A stretch of DNA of 64,000 nt from JACVRW01 sp963835705 (GTDB taxonomy: Bacteria; Actinomycetota; Thermoleophilia; Solirubrobacterales; Thermoleophilaceae): NCBI GenBank assembly GCA_963835705.1, contig CAWIGR010000002.1:20651-84650 (forward strand). The letters are read 5' to 3'. The notes beneath the pieces were generated by a model that made no database searches, had not been told where the DNA came from, and saw nothing but the letters and a program-made list of their open reading frames with translations. Made by a program: the position numbers and the translations under genes. The number at the start of each line of letters is the position of its first letter. Position 1 is the first letter of the stretch. This document shows positions 9,391 to 16,323 of this stretch, piece by piece.

Positions 9391-10226
9391 CCGCCGCCGT
9401 CACCGTCTCGTTCGACAATCTCGGCGAGGTCACGGAGCTGCAGCGCGGCGAGCTGGCCGGAGGACGAGCCGGTGGGGCGCCACTTCTCGGTCACCCGCGC
9501 GTTGCCGCGCGTCCTGGCGCTGCTCGAGGAATGCGGGCTGCGCGCGACGTTCTTCGTGGAGGGGCGCAACACCGAGCTGTACCGGACATGCTGGTCGAGG
9601 TGGAGCGCCGCCGGGCACGAGGTCGCCTACCACGGCTGGTGCCACGAGCGGTGGGTTGGAGCTGGAACCGGATCGCGAGGCGGAGCTGCTGCGCCGTGGC
9701 GTACGTGCGCTGGGTGAGCTCGACCTGCGCCCGGTGGGGTTTCGTCCCCCGGGGGGCGGTTGGGGGAGGGCGTCGCTGCGGCGCGCTGCGCGAGCCTCGG
9801 GTTCGGGCTACTGCTCCCCCGCCGGTCACGGGGTCGGCGTCCGGCGAGGGGGTCGCGATCCTCCCGTTCGCGGTGGGAGGTGCTCGACGCCTACCACTAT
9901 CTGCCGCGCTTCGGCTCGACCTCCGGGAGCGCGACCACGGCTCCGCCGATGTCCTGGCCCCGAGCCGGCTCGCGCGAGACGCTCGACGCCGCGCTGCGGG
10001 CCGCGGTCGAGGATGGCCGGCACCTGTCGCTGGTGTTCCACCCGTTCCTGGTGGAGCCCGAGGAGCGCTTCGAGGTCCTGCGCGGGCAGCTGGCGGCGGT
10101 GCGCGCGGCTCGTGGATCGACGGTGCCGTGTGGTGCGCCCCGTACCGCGACGTGGCTTCCTGGATGCGCGTTTCGGCCGGCGAGCGCGCGTTCGAGTCGC
10201 TCACTCTCGACGCCACGGCCGCGTAG
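9387..10226 (+). CDS. Polysaccharide-deacetylase (NodB-fold) family protein (frameshifted)
   Basis: The N-terminus AVTVSFDNLGEVTELQRG matches the FDNxGE variant of the NodB motif 1. ALPRVLALLEECGLRATFFVEG and EVAYHGWCHE (histidine pair) supply the metal site, and GFRPPGG the later conserved loop. C-terminal pieces HLSLVFHPFLVEPEERFEVL and YRDVASWM follow. The start TTG at 9387 would be ATG if the extra T at 9387/9388 were removed, giving an ATGA overlap with the preceding stop. At least six frameshifts. NodB-fold enzymes act on acetylated sugars but also on cyclic amides, which would suit this catabolic run better. Confidence 0.72.
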   Translation: MTAAVTVSFDNLGEVTELQRGELAGGRAGGAPLLGHPRVAARPGAARGMRAARDVLRGGAQHRAVPDMLVEVERRRARGRLPRLVPRAVGWSWNRIARRSCCAVAYVRWVSSTCARWGFVPRGAVGGGRRCGALREPRVRATAPPPVTGSASGEGVAILPFAVGGARRLPLSAALRLDLRERDHGSADVLAPSRLARDARRRAAGRGRGWPAPVAGVPPVPGGARGALRGPARAAGGGARGSWIDGAVWCAPYRDVASWMRVSAGERAFESLTLDATAA

Positions 10227-10250
10227 GGCCGCGGCGTATCGTCCTCGCCG

Positions 10251-11291
10251 ATGCCGCCGCTGATCCCCACGACGCTCGTCGGCAGCTACCCGCAGCCGGA
10301 CTGGCTGATCGACCGCGATCGCCTGCTCGACACGCTGCCGGCGCGCGTGCGCGGCAAGGGAGCTATGGCGGGTTGCCGGAGCCGTACCTGGCCGAGGCGC
10401 AGGACGACGCGACGGCGCTCGCCATCCGCGACCTCGAGCGGGTCGGCCTGGACATCCTCACCGACGGCGAGATCCGCCGCGAGAGCTACTCCAACCGCTT
10501 TGCGACGGCGCTCGAGGGAATGGACGTCGACAACCCGGCGATGGTCGAGGGGCGCACCGGCAAGGTGAACGACGGTGCCGCGGGTGGTGGGGCCCGATCC
10601 GCCGCACGCGCCCGGTCGAGGTCGACGACCTCGCGGTTCCTGCGCGCGAACACGGAGCGCGCCGGTGAAGATCACGCTGCCCGGGCCCTTCACGATGAGC
10701 CAGCAGGCCCAGAACGAGGCCTACGGCGACGCCGAGCTCGGCGCTCGACCTCGCTGCGGCGGTCAACGAGGAGGTCCGCGACCTCTTCGCCGCCGGCGCC
10801 GACGTCGTGCAGATCGACGAGCCGTGGCTGCAGGCGCGGCCCGAGCAGGCGCGCGAGTACGCGGTCCCCGCGATCGACCGCGCCGTCGAGGGCGTGGAAG
10901 GCACCACCGCGTTGCACACCTGCTTCGGTTACGCCCACGTGGTCCGCGACCGGCCGCCCGGCTACTCCTTCCTCGCGGAGCTGAACGACTGCTCGGTCGA
11001 CCAGATCGCGATCGAGTCGGCCCAGCCGAAGCTGGACCTCTCGCTCCTGCGCGAGCATCGAGTCGAAGGTCGTCATCCTGGGCGTGCTCGACCTCTCGGA
11101 CCAGGGGCCTGAGACCGCGGACGAGGTCGCGCGACACATCGAGGCGGCGCTCGAGCTCATCGCCGGCCGGCCGCCTGCAGGTCGCACCCGACTGCGGCAT
11201 GAAGTACCTGCCGCGCGAGGCGGCGCTGGCGAAGCTCCGTGCTCTGGTGGAGGGCGCGCGGCTGGTGCGGGAGCGGCTGGCTGCGGATTGA
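10251..11291 (+). CDS. Cobalamin-independent methionine synthase-like protein (MetE C-terminal family, frameshifted)
   Basis: A single-domain archaeal-type MetE homologue of about 345 residues. It begins LIPTTLVGSYPQPDWLIDRD and continues RDLERVGLDILTDGEIRRES, KITLPGPFTMSQQAQNEAYG, ADVVQIDEPWLQARPEQA, LHTCFGYAHVV (zinc His and Cys) and APDCGMKYLPREAALAKL (second zinc Cys). These are the residues of a thiol methyltransferase. About eight single-base insertions break it (for example near 10365, 10600, 11060 and 11175). It may make methionine from an unusual methyl donor, or demethylate an intermediate of the upstream pathway. The tRNA gene lies 12 bases past its stop, on the other strand. Confidence 0.78.
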
Positions 11292-11303
11292 GCGAATCGG
11301 CCA

Positions 11304-11376
11304 AGCCGACGGCCGGACTCGAACCGGCGACATCCTCTTTACGAGAGAGGTGCTCTACCAACTGAGCTACGTCGGC
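11304..11376 (-). tRNA. tRNA-Thr (anticodon CGU)
   Basis: Read on the minus strand, 73 bases fold as a complete cloverleaf: acceptor GCCGACG pairs with CGTCGGC, D-arm GCTC/GAGC, anticodon stem CCTCT/AGAGG with loop CTCGTAA (anticodon CGU, threonine ACG codons), and T-arm GCCGG/CCGGC with TTCGAGT. The discriminator is U and CCA is not encoded. It lies between the MetE-like gene and the DUF192 gene. Confidence 0.96.
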
Positions 11377-11413
11377 GTTGCGGGGACGAGTGTAGCCCGG
11401 CTCGGGCCTTGCT

Positions 11414-12022
11414 TTGGGTGTGGAGGTGGCTGTTGCTCGCTCGTTTCGGGCCAGGCTTCTGGGGCTTGCGTTCCGGCGGCCTGACCGCGCTCTGCTCATC
11501 CCTCGCTGCCGCTCCGTCCACACCTTCGGCATGCGCTTTCCGCTCGATCTCGTCTGGCTCGACCGGGATGGCCGGGTGCTCGCCGTCGACCGGCGGGTGC
11601 CGTCGCGCCGGCTCCGCAGCCGGCGCGATGCCTTCGCCGTGCTGGAGGTCCCTGCCCTCGAAGGCTTTGAAATGATCCCGCCCATGGCCCAGGGGCAGCG
11701 GAACCGGTTTGCCGACGCGCTCAACCCGCGCGTGCCCATCTACCGGGACACCTACAACGAGTACTTCGTCTTCGCCCTGTCCGCCGGCGGGGCCATCGCC
11801 GGCACCCAGGTTCCGCTCTACATCGTGATGGCCATCACGGGGCTGTGGCACGTCGTTCCGTTCATGCTTGCCTGCGTCGTCTTCGAGCTCGCCGTGATCT
11901 TCGGCCTCGCGCGGCCTCAGATGGAGCCGCGGGAGCGCATCGGCTGGGCCGCGCTGTGGGCCGCGGCCACCGCGGCGCTCGCCTTCGCCTTCTGGCACCT
12001 CGTGGCGTCGCCGACGCTTTAG
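11414..12022 (+). CDS. DUF192 domain fused to a multi-pass membrane domain
   Basis: 202 residues. The first 75 or so match DUF192 (VARSFRARLLGLAFR, then the signature HTFGMRFPLDLVWLDRDG and VPALE). From about residue 90 the protein becomes membrane-bound, with three hydrophobic segments (YFVFALSAGGAIAGTQVPLY, HVVPFMLACVVFELAVIF, ALWAAATAALAFAF). Both halves are in one frame; an internal ATG at 11684 could start the membrane part as a separate gene. The start is TTG 11414 or GTG 11420. DUF192 proteins are usually small secreted or periplasmic proteins of unclear role. A hairpin follows the stop. Confidence 0.7.
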   Translation: MGVEVAVARSFRARLLGLAFRRPDRALLIPRCRSVHTFGMRFPLDLVWLDRDGRVLAVDRRVPSRRLRSRRDAFAVLEVPALEGFEMIPPMAQGQRNRFADALNPRVPIYRDTYNEYFVFALSAGGAIAGTQVPLYIVMAITGLWHVVPFMLACVVFELAVIFGLARPQMEPRERIGWAALWAAATAALAFAFWHLVASPTL

Positions 12023-12038
12023 CCCGGAGTTCTCCGGG
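12023..12038 (+). terminator. hairpin just after the DUF192-fusion stop
   Basis: CCCGGA (12023-12028) pairs with TCCGGG (12033-12038) around GTTC, directly after the TAG. There is no T-tract, as often in high-GC actinobacteria. It sits between convergent genes (the DUF192 fusion and holB). Confidence 0.45.
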
Positions 12039-12090
12039 ACGCTTTCGGGGATCGACCAAATCGCCCCACCTCGAAGCAGAGGGGCGGGTA

Positions 12091-13209
12091 CTAGCCCGGC
12101 GAGCCTGCCAGCGCCGCCAGCCGCAGTCCCAGCGCGCTCAGCGCCAGGTCCTCGCTCACGTTCAGCTCCAGCGCCTGCCGAACGTCCTCGCAGCGCTCCG
12201 CCGCCTCGCGCAGCCGGCGCGGGTCGCGCCCTCGGGCGCGTTCGGCAAGTGCGGATGAGCGGTCCGAGGCCAGTACCGCTTCCGGCGCCTCAGAGGCCAG
12301 GCACACCAGGTCCCTGAACGCCAGGCCCGTCAGAGTCAGCGCCAGGTCCAGCACCTCGGTTCGGGCTCGGCGGCCGTCGCGCTTCGCGGCCTCCTCGAGC
12401 TCGCGCTCGATCGCCCGGCGGTCGCGTCCCTTCGGCTCGATCTCCAGCCGCTCCGCCGCCTCGGCCGCCACCGCTCCCTCCGCCGCCGCGCGGCGCTTCT
12501 CCGCCCGGTCCAGCAGCGGCTTCCACGTCTCCCCCGGCTCTCCCGACAGCGCCGCCGAAGCGAACGCCTCCACCTCGCGGCGCAGCCCCTCGCCCTCGTC
12601 CGACGCCAGCAGCCGCGCACGCGCCGCGTTTCCCAGCGCCAGTCCCGCGCACGCACGCGCTCGCTCCGTGTCCACACCTTCTGCCTCCAGCGCCGCCGCG
12701 ATACGTGGCGCCGGCAGCGGCTCGAACCGCACCGGCTGGCAGCGGGAGACAACGGTCTCCAGCACGCGACCCAGGGCGTCCGTCAGCAGGATCAGGTGCA
12801 CGAACGAGGCCGGCTCCTCCAGCGTCTTCAGCAGCCGGTTTGCCACCTCGTCGTTCATGGTGTCCACCCGCTCCAGCACGAACACGCGGCGGCTCGCCTC
12901 GAATGGCGTCCGGGTCGCGGCCGACACCACCGGGCCGTCCACGTCCTCCACCCTCATCACGTGGGCGCCGGTCGGCGTGACCCAGGTGAGGTCGGGGTGC
13001 GAGCCGTGCGACACGCGGAGGCGGATGGCGTCGGGGTCGTCCGCCCCCTCGGCCAGCAGCTCCGCCGCGAAGGCCCGCGCCACCGTCCGCTTGCCGGTCC
13101 CGGCGGGGCCGTGGAACAGGTAGGCGTGCGAGGGACCCGCCTCCAAAGCCGCCGCCAGCACTATTCGCGCCTGCGGATGGTCCTCCGTCCCGGCCAGCCC
13201 CGCGCTCAC
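12091..13209 (-). CDS. holB: DNA polymerase III subunit delta' (clamp-loader AAA+ ATPase)
   Basis: 372 residues. The P-loop GPAGTGKRT is at about residue 34, the acidic/sensor segment is VFVLERVDTMNDEVANRLL, and the clamp-loader SRC motif is VVSRCQPVRF. The C-terminal half is the helical collar with LNVSEDLALSALGLRLAAL, typical of delta'. It loads the beta sliding clamp at the replication fork. The start is GTG at 13207-13209, overlapping the tmk stop by three bases (GTGA), so tmk-holB is a translationally coupled pair, as in many bacteria. The frame is intact. Confidence 0.92.
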   Translation of the reverse strand: MSAGLAGTEDHPQARIVLAAALEAGPSHAYLFHGPAGTGKRTVARAFAAELLAEGADDPDAIRLRVSHGSHPDLTWVTPTGAHVMRVEDVDGPVVSAATRTPFEASRRVFVLERVDTMNDEVANRLLKTLEEPASFVHLILLTDALGRVLETVVSRCQPVRFEPLPAPRIAAALEAEGVDTERARACAGLALGNAARARLLASDEGEGLRREVEAFASAALSGEPGETWKPLLDRAEKRRAAAEGAVAAEAAERLEIEPKGRDRRAIERELEEAAKRDGRRARTEVLDLALTLTGLAFRDLVCLASEAPEAVLASDRSSALAERARGRDPRRLREAAERCEDVRQALELNVSEDLALSALGLRLAALAGSPG

Positions 13210-13817
13210 GCCCGCGCCCCGCTGCGCACCGCTTCGACCTCGGCCAGCACCTCGGCGTGGATCTCCTCCGGCGTGCGGGTGGCGTCGATCTGCCGCCAGC
13301 GGCCGGGGTCGTCGGACATCAGGCGGGAATAGGTGTCGAGAACCGCCTCTTGCAGGGCGGAACCCTCGTCCTCGAAGCGGTCGCTCTCACCGGCGCGGGA
13401 AGCCGCGGCAGCGGGGTCGATCGCCAGCAGGAAGGTGACGTCGGGGACGAGGCCGCCCGTCGCGAAGCGGTTGATCCGCTCCACCTCGTCAACGCCCAGC
13501 CCTCGGGCGCCGCCCTGATAGGCGAGCGACGAGTCGAGGAACCGGTCCGAGACCACGACCTTGCCTTCGGCGAGCGCCGGCCGGATCACCTTGTCCACGA
13601 TCTCCGCGCGCGCGGCGGCGAACAGCAGCGCCTCGGCCTCCGAACCGAGCGGCACCGTTGCGTCCTTCAGGAGGTCCCGGACCCGCTCGCCGGCAGGCGT
13701 TCCCCCCGGCTCGCGCACGCCCAGGGCGTCGTCGCCGAGCGCGTCCACGAGCATCCGCGCCTGGGTCGTCTTCCCCGACCGGTCGATCCCCTCGAACGTC
13801 ACGAACAGCCCTCGCAT
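13206..13817 (-). CDS. tmk: Thymidylate kinase
   Basis: 203 residues. The P-loop is FEGIDRSGKTTQA near residue 8, the dTMP-binding DRF-type motif is VVSDRFLDSSLAYQG, and the lid has RAGESDRFEDEG. It phosphorylates dTMP to dTDP. ATG at 13815-13817 (MRGLFVTFEGID) gives the usual length; the open frame extends upstream antisense to the epimerase gene, but those codons are not native. The stop overlaps the holB start. It is divergent from the epimerase gene with about 50 bases between starts. Confidence 0.93.
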   Translation of the reverse strand: MRGLFVTFEGIDRSGKTTQARMLVDALGDDALGVREPGGTPAGERVRDLLKDATVPLGSEAEALLFAAARAEIVDKVIRPALAEGKVVVSDRFLDSSLAYQGGARGLGVDEVERINRFATGGLVPDVTFLLAIDPAAAASRAGESDRFEDEGSALQEAVLDTYSRLMSDDPGRWRQIDATRTPEEIHAEVLAEVEAVRSGARA

Positions 13818-13866
13818 TCGCGGCGAACCTAGCACCGGCATCAGTCCCACTAGCATGGCGCGCTCC

Positions 13867-14793
13867 ATGAGAGCTCTCGTCACAGGAGGCGCCGGGTTCA
13901 TCGGCTCGAACCTCGTCGATTCGCTTGTCGAGCGCGGCGACGAGGTGACCGTCGTGGACGACGTCTCGACCGGCAAGCGCGCGAACCTCGACCAGGCGAT
14001 CCAGAACGGTGTGCAGCTCATCGAGCTCGACATCCGCGACGCCGAGGCCGTCCACGCGGCAGTGGAACAGGCCCGGCCCGAGGTGATCTTCCACCTCGCC
14101 GCCCAGATCGATGTCCGCAAGTCCGTGGCCGACCCCGCCAACGACTCGCGCATCAACGTCGAGGGCACGGTGAACGTGCTGAGGGCGGCCCAGACGCACG
14201 GAGTGCGGCGCTTCGTCAACACCTCCACCGGCGGCGCCATCTACGGCGAGGTCCAGATCATCCCCGCGCCGGAGGACCACCCGGTCGCCCCCGAGGCCCC
14301 CTACGGCCTGTCGAAGTTCTGCGCGGAGCAGTACTGCGAGCTCTTCACCCGCCTCCACGGGCTCTCCACGGTCTCGCTCCGCTACGGCAACGTCTACGGC
14401 CCCCGCCAGGACCCGCTCGGCGAGGCCGGCGTGGTCGCCATCTTCTGCGGCAAGCTGCTCGACGGCGAGCGGCCCACCATCTTCGGCGACGGCGAGCAGA
14501 CGCGCGACTACGTCTACGTCGGCGACGTCGTGGACGCCAACCTCAGGGCGGCCGGAGCCCAGACGTCCGGAGCCGTGAACATCGGGTGCGGGGCCGAGGT
14601 ATCCGTGCTCGACATCGTGGCCGCGCTCGCCCCCCACGCGGACGGCGCTTTCGCGCCCGAGCACGCCCCGGAGCGACTTGGCGAGGTGCGTCGGAGCGCG
14701 CTCGACGCCTCCCGGGCGAGGCAGGAGCTCGGCTGGGAGGCCGGCACGGGCCTCGAGGACGGGCTCGAGCGCACGCTCGCGTCGCTGCGCTGA
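13867..14793 (+). CDS. NAD-dependent epimerase/dehydratase, UDP-glucose 4-epimerase-like
   Basis: 308 residues, extended short-chain dehydrogenase. The NAD motif is TGGAGFIGS near the N-terminus, followed by IFHLAAQIDVRKSV, NTSTGGAIYGE, and the catalytic tyrosine-lysine pair in PYGLSKFCAEQY, RYGNVYGPRQ and YVYVGDVVDA. The pattern matches actinobacterial GalE-like enzymes that interconvert UDP-glucose/UDP-galactose or related sugars. ATG at 13867 starts MRALVTGGAGF; an ATG four codons upstream is possible. The gene lies next to housekeeping genes, not the polysaccharide locus, so a core nucleotide-sugar supply role is likely. Confidence 0.88.
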   Translation: MRALVTGGAGFIGSNLVDSLVERGDEVTVVDDVSTGKRANLDQAIQNGVQLIELDIRDAEAVHAAVEQARPEVIFHLAAQIDVRKSVADPANDSRINVEGTVNVLRAAQTHGVRRFVNTSTGGAIYGEVQIIPAPEDHPVAPEAPYGLSKFCAEQYCELFTRLHGLSTVSLRYGNVYGPRQDPLGEAGVVAIFCGKLLDGERPTIFGDGEQTRDYVYVGDVVDANLRAAGAQTSGAVNIGCGAEVSVLDIVAALAPHADGAFAPEHAPERLGEVRRSALDASRARQELGWEAGTGLEDGLERTLASLR

Positions 14794-14864
14794 GGCCGCA
14801 AGCTGCGGCGAATAGCCGCGGAGCGTCCCGCCTCGCACGCCCCCGCGGGATACGTTTCAGAACC

Positions 14865-15701
14865 GTGCCCGACGCCCCCACCATCCTCCGCCCCGGAGAG
14901 GGCGAAGGCACCGAGCGCTACACCATCCTCGCCGACCGCGACGAGCTCGTGCTGACCGAGTTCCGCTACGCGCCGAATCAGGACGGCCCGCAGCGGCACA
15001 TCCACCGACATCATGCCGACGCCTTCTACTGCCTCGAGGGCCGGCTCCGGATCACGCTCGACGAGGAGGACCTGATCCTCGGCCCCGGCGGCTTCGCGCT
15101 CATCCCGCCCGAGGTGATCCACGCCTTCGGCAACCCGGCCGGCGAGCCCGGTCGCTACCTCAACTTCCACGCCCCGGGTTGCGGCTTCGGCGACTACCTC
15201 CGTGGCGACAACCCCGACTTCGACCAGCACTACGACCTCCCGCCCGGCAGCGGCCGGCCGACCTCGGAGGCGGTCGTGAGGCAGCCCGGGGAGGGCGAGC
15301 CGCTCGGGCTCGGCCCCAGCCAGTCCTCCATCAAGGCGGGCGCCGGCGACGGGATGGGCTCTCTCGCCGTCCTCGAGTCCACGATCGGCCCCAACTTCCC
15401 CGGCCCGGTGCTGCACGAGCACGAGCGGATGGTCGACAGCTTCTACATCCTCGACGGCACGCTGTCGCTGCGGCTCGGCGACGAGGCGGCCGAGGCGACG
15501 GCCGGCTCCTACGCCCTCGTGCCGCCCGGCAACGCCCACACCTTCTCCACCCCGGGCGACCCGGTCAAGCTCCTCAACATCTTCGCGCCCGCGGGCTTCG
15601 AGGGCTACGTGCGCGAGATCGCCGAGCGGGCGCGGGCGGGCGACCTCGACCAGGCCGGCATGGCCGAGATCGCCTCCAAGTACGACTTCCGAGCAATTTA
15701 G
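14865..15701 (+). CDS. Bicupin (quercetin-dioxygenase-like) protein
   Basis: 278 residues with two cupin barrels. The first has HIHRHHADAFYCLEG with PPEVIHAFGNPAG; the second has LHEHERMVDSFYILDG with PPGNAHTFSTPGDP. Metal ligands (two or three His plus Glu) are present in both halves. Bicupins of this type include quercetin dioxygenases and pirin-like or sugar-isomerase enzymes, so the substrate is open. The start GTG at 14865 (VPDAPTILRPGEGEGTERY) fits; no family sequence lies upstream. The stop at 15699-15701 lies directly beside the first NrdR-like site. Confidence 0.8.
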   Translation: MPDAPTILRPGEGEGTERYTILADRDELVLTEFRYAPNQDGPQRHIHRHHADAFYCLEGRLRITLDEEDLILGPGGFALIPPEVIHAFGNPAGEPGRYLNFHAPGCGFGDYLRGDNPDFDQHYDLPPGSGRPTSEAVVRQPGEGEPLGLGPSQSSIKAGAGDGMGSLAVLESTIGPNFPGPVLHEHERMVDSFYILDGTLSLRLGDEAAEATAGSYALVPPGNAHTFSTPGDPVKLLNIFAPAGFEGYVREIAERARAGDLDQAGMAEIASKYDFRAI

Positions 15702-15749
15702 GCACAAGATCTAGTACTCGGAGGAGGATTCGAGTACTAGACCTAGTAG
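15702..15749 (+). promoter_or_regulatory. Two NrdR-box-like sites upstream of nrdR-nrdJ
   Basis: Site 1 spans 15702-15717 and keeps the core C-W-A-n-A-T-n-T-W-G of the known NrdR box (11 of 16 positions); site 2 spans 15734-15749 (9 of 16). Their dyad centres are 32 bp apart, about three helical turns, which is the spacing of tandem NrdR boxes. They end 10 bases before the nrdR GTG, so autorepression of nrdR and repression of nrdJ by NrdR is expected. Confidence 0.7.
15711..15740 (+). repeat. Perfect 10-bp inverted repeat between the NrdR-like sites
   Basis: CTAGTACTCG (15711-15720) is the exact reverse complement of CGAGTACTAG (15731-15740), separated by GAGGAGGATT. The repeat joins the inner halves of the two NrdR-like sites and could fold in RNA, placing a GGAGGA stretch in the loop. 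Confidence 0.75.
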
Positions 15750-15759
15750 AATTCGTCAT

Positions 15760-16323
15760 GTGCTTTGCCCGTTCTGCTCGGCCGATTCGACCCAGGTGAT
15801 CGACACCCGCCCCGCCTCCGACGCGGTGCGCCGCCGCCGCGAGTGCGGCGCCTGCGGACAGCGCTTCACCACCTACGAGCGGGTCGAGGAGCAGCGCGCC
15901 ACGGTCGTCAAGCGCGACGGCACCCGCGAGCGCTTCGACCGCCAGAAGCTGCAGCGAGGCCTCGCCCGCGCGGCCGGCGGCCGGCCCGTCAGCCAGGAGC
16001 AGATCGAGGCGGTGGCCGGGTGGATCGCCGCCGAGGTGCGGCGCGAGGGAGGCGACGTCAGGGCCGAGCGCATCGGCGACCTGGCCGAGCGCGGCCTCGC
16101 GCGCGTGGACCCGGTGAGCGCGATCCAGTTCGCCTCGGTCTACCGAAATCTCGCCGACCTCGACGAGCTTCAGGCCGTGGTCAGGCGCTTCAAGGACGAC
16201 CCCCTTCCGGGCGAGGACCAGCTCGCGATCGAGGGCTCCGTTCCGTCCGAGCCCGAGAGCAACATCGGTCGTTCCCGCAAAGTTCGCCCCAACCGGAGGA
16301 GAGGTCATGTCCCACAGCCGTAG
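15760..16323 (+). CDS. nrdR: Transcriptional repressor NrdR
   Basis: 187 residues. The N-terminal zinc ribbon uses C3, C6, C29 and C32 (LCPFCS...RECGACGQRF). The ATP-cone follows from about residue 46 (VVKRDGTRERFDRQKLQRGL), ending FASVYRNLADLDE. NrdR senses ATP/dATP and represses ribonucleotide reductase operons. The start is GTG 15760; an overlapping ATG at 15758 is out of frame. The C-terminal tail after about residue 150 is longer than usual and overlaps the nrdJ start by 17 bases, so the two are cotranscribed. Paired operator-like sites lie just upstream. Confidence 0.93.
   Translation: MLCPFCSADSTQVIDTRPASDAVRRRRECGACGQRFTTYERVEEQRATVVKRDGTRERFDRQKLQRGLARAAGGRPVSQEQIEAVAGWIAAEVRREGGDVRAERIGDLAERGLARVDPVSAIQFASVYRNLADLDELQAVVRRFKDDPLPGEDQLAIEGSVPSEPESNIGRSRKVRPNRRRGHVPQP

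Noticed and set aside
15711..15740. The inverted repeat before nrdR as a transcription terminator for the bicupin gene
   Set aside because: It has no T-tract and overlaps two NrdR-like sites at the expected spacing; an operator is the simpler reading.
16000..16310. A cobalamin riboswitch in front of nrdJ
   Set aside because: The region is filled by nrdR coding sequence and no B12-box (GCCACTG-like) could be found; control by NrdR sites explains regulation better.
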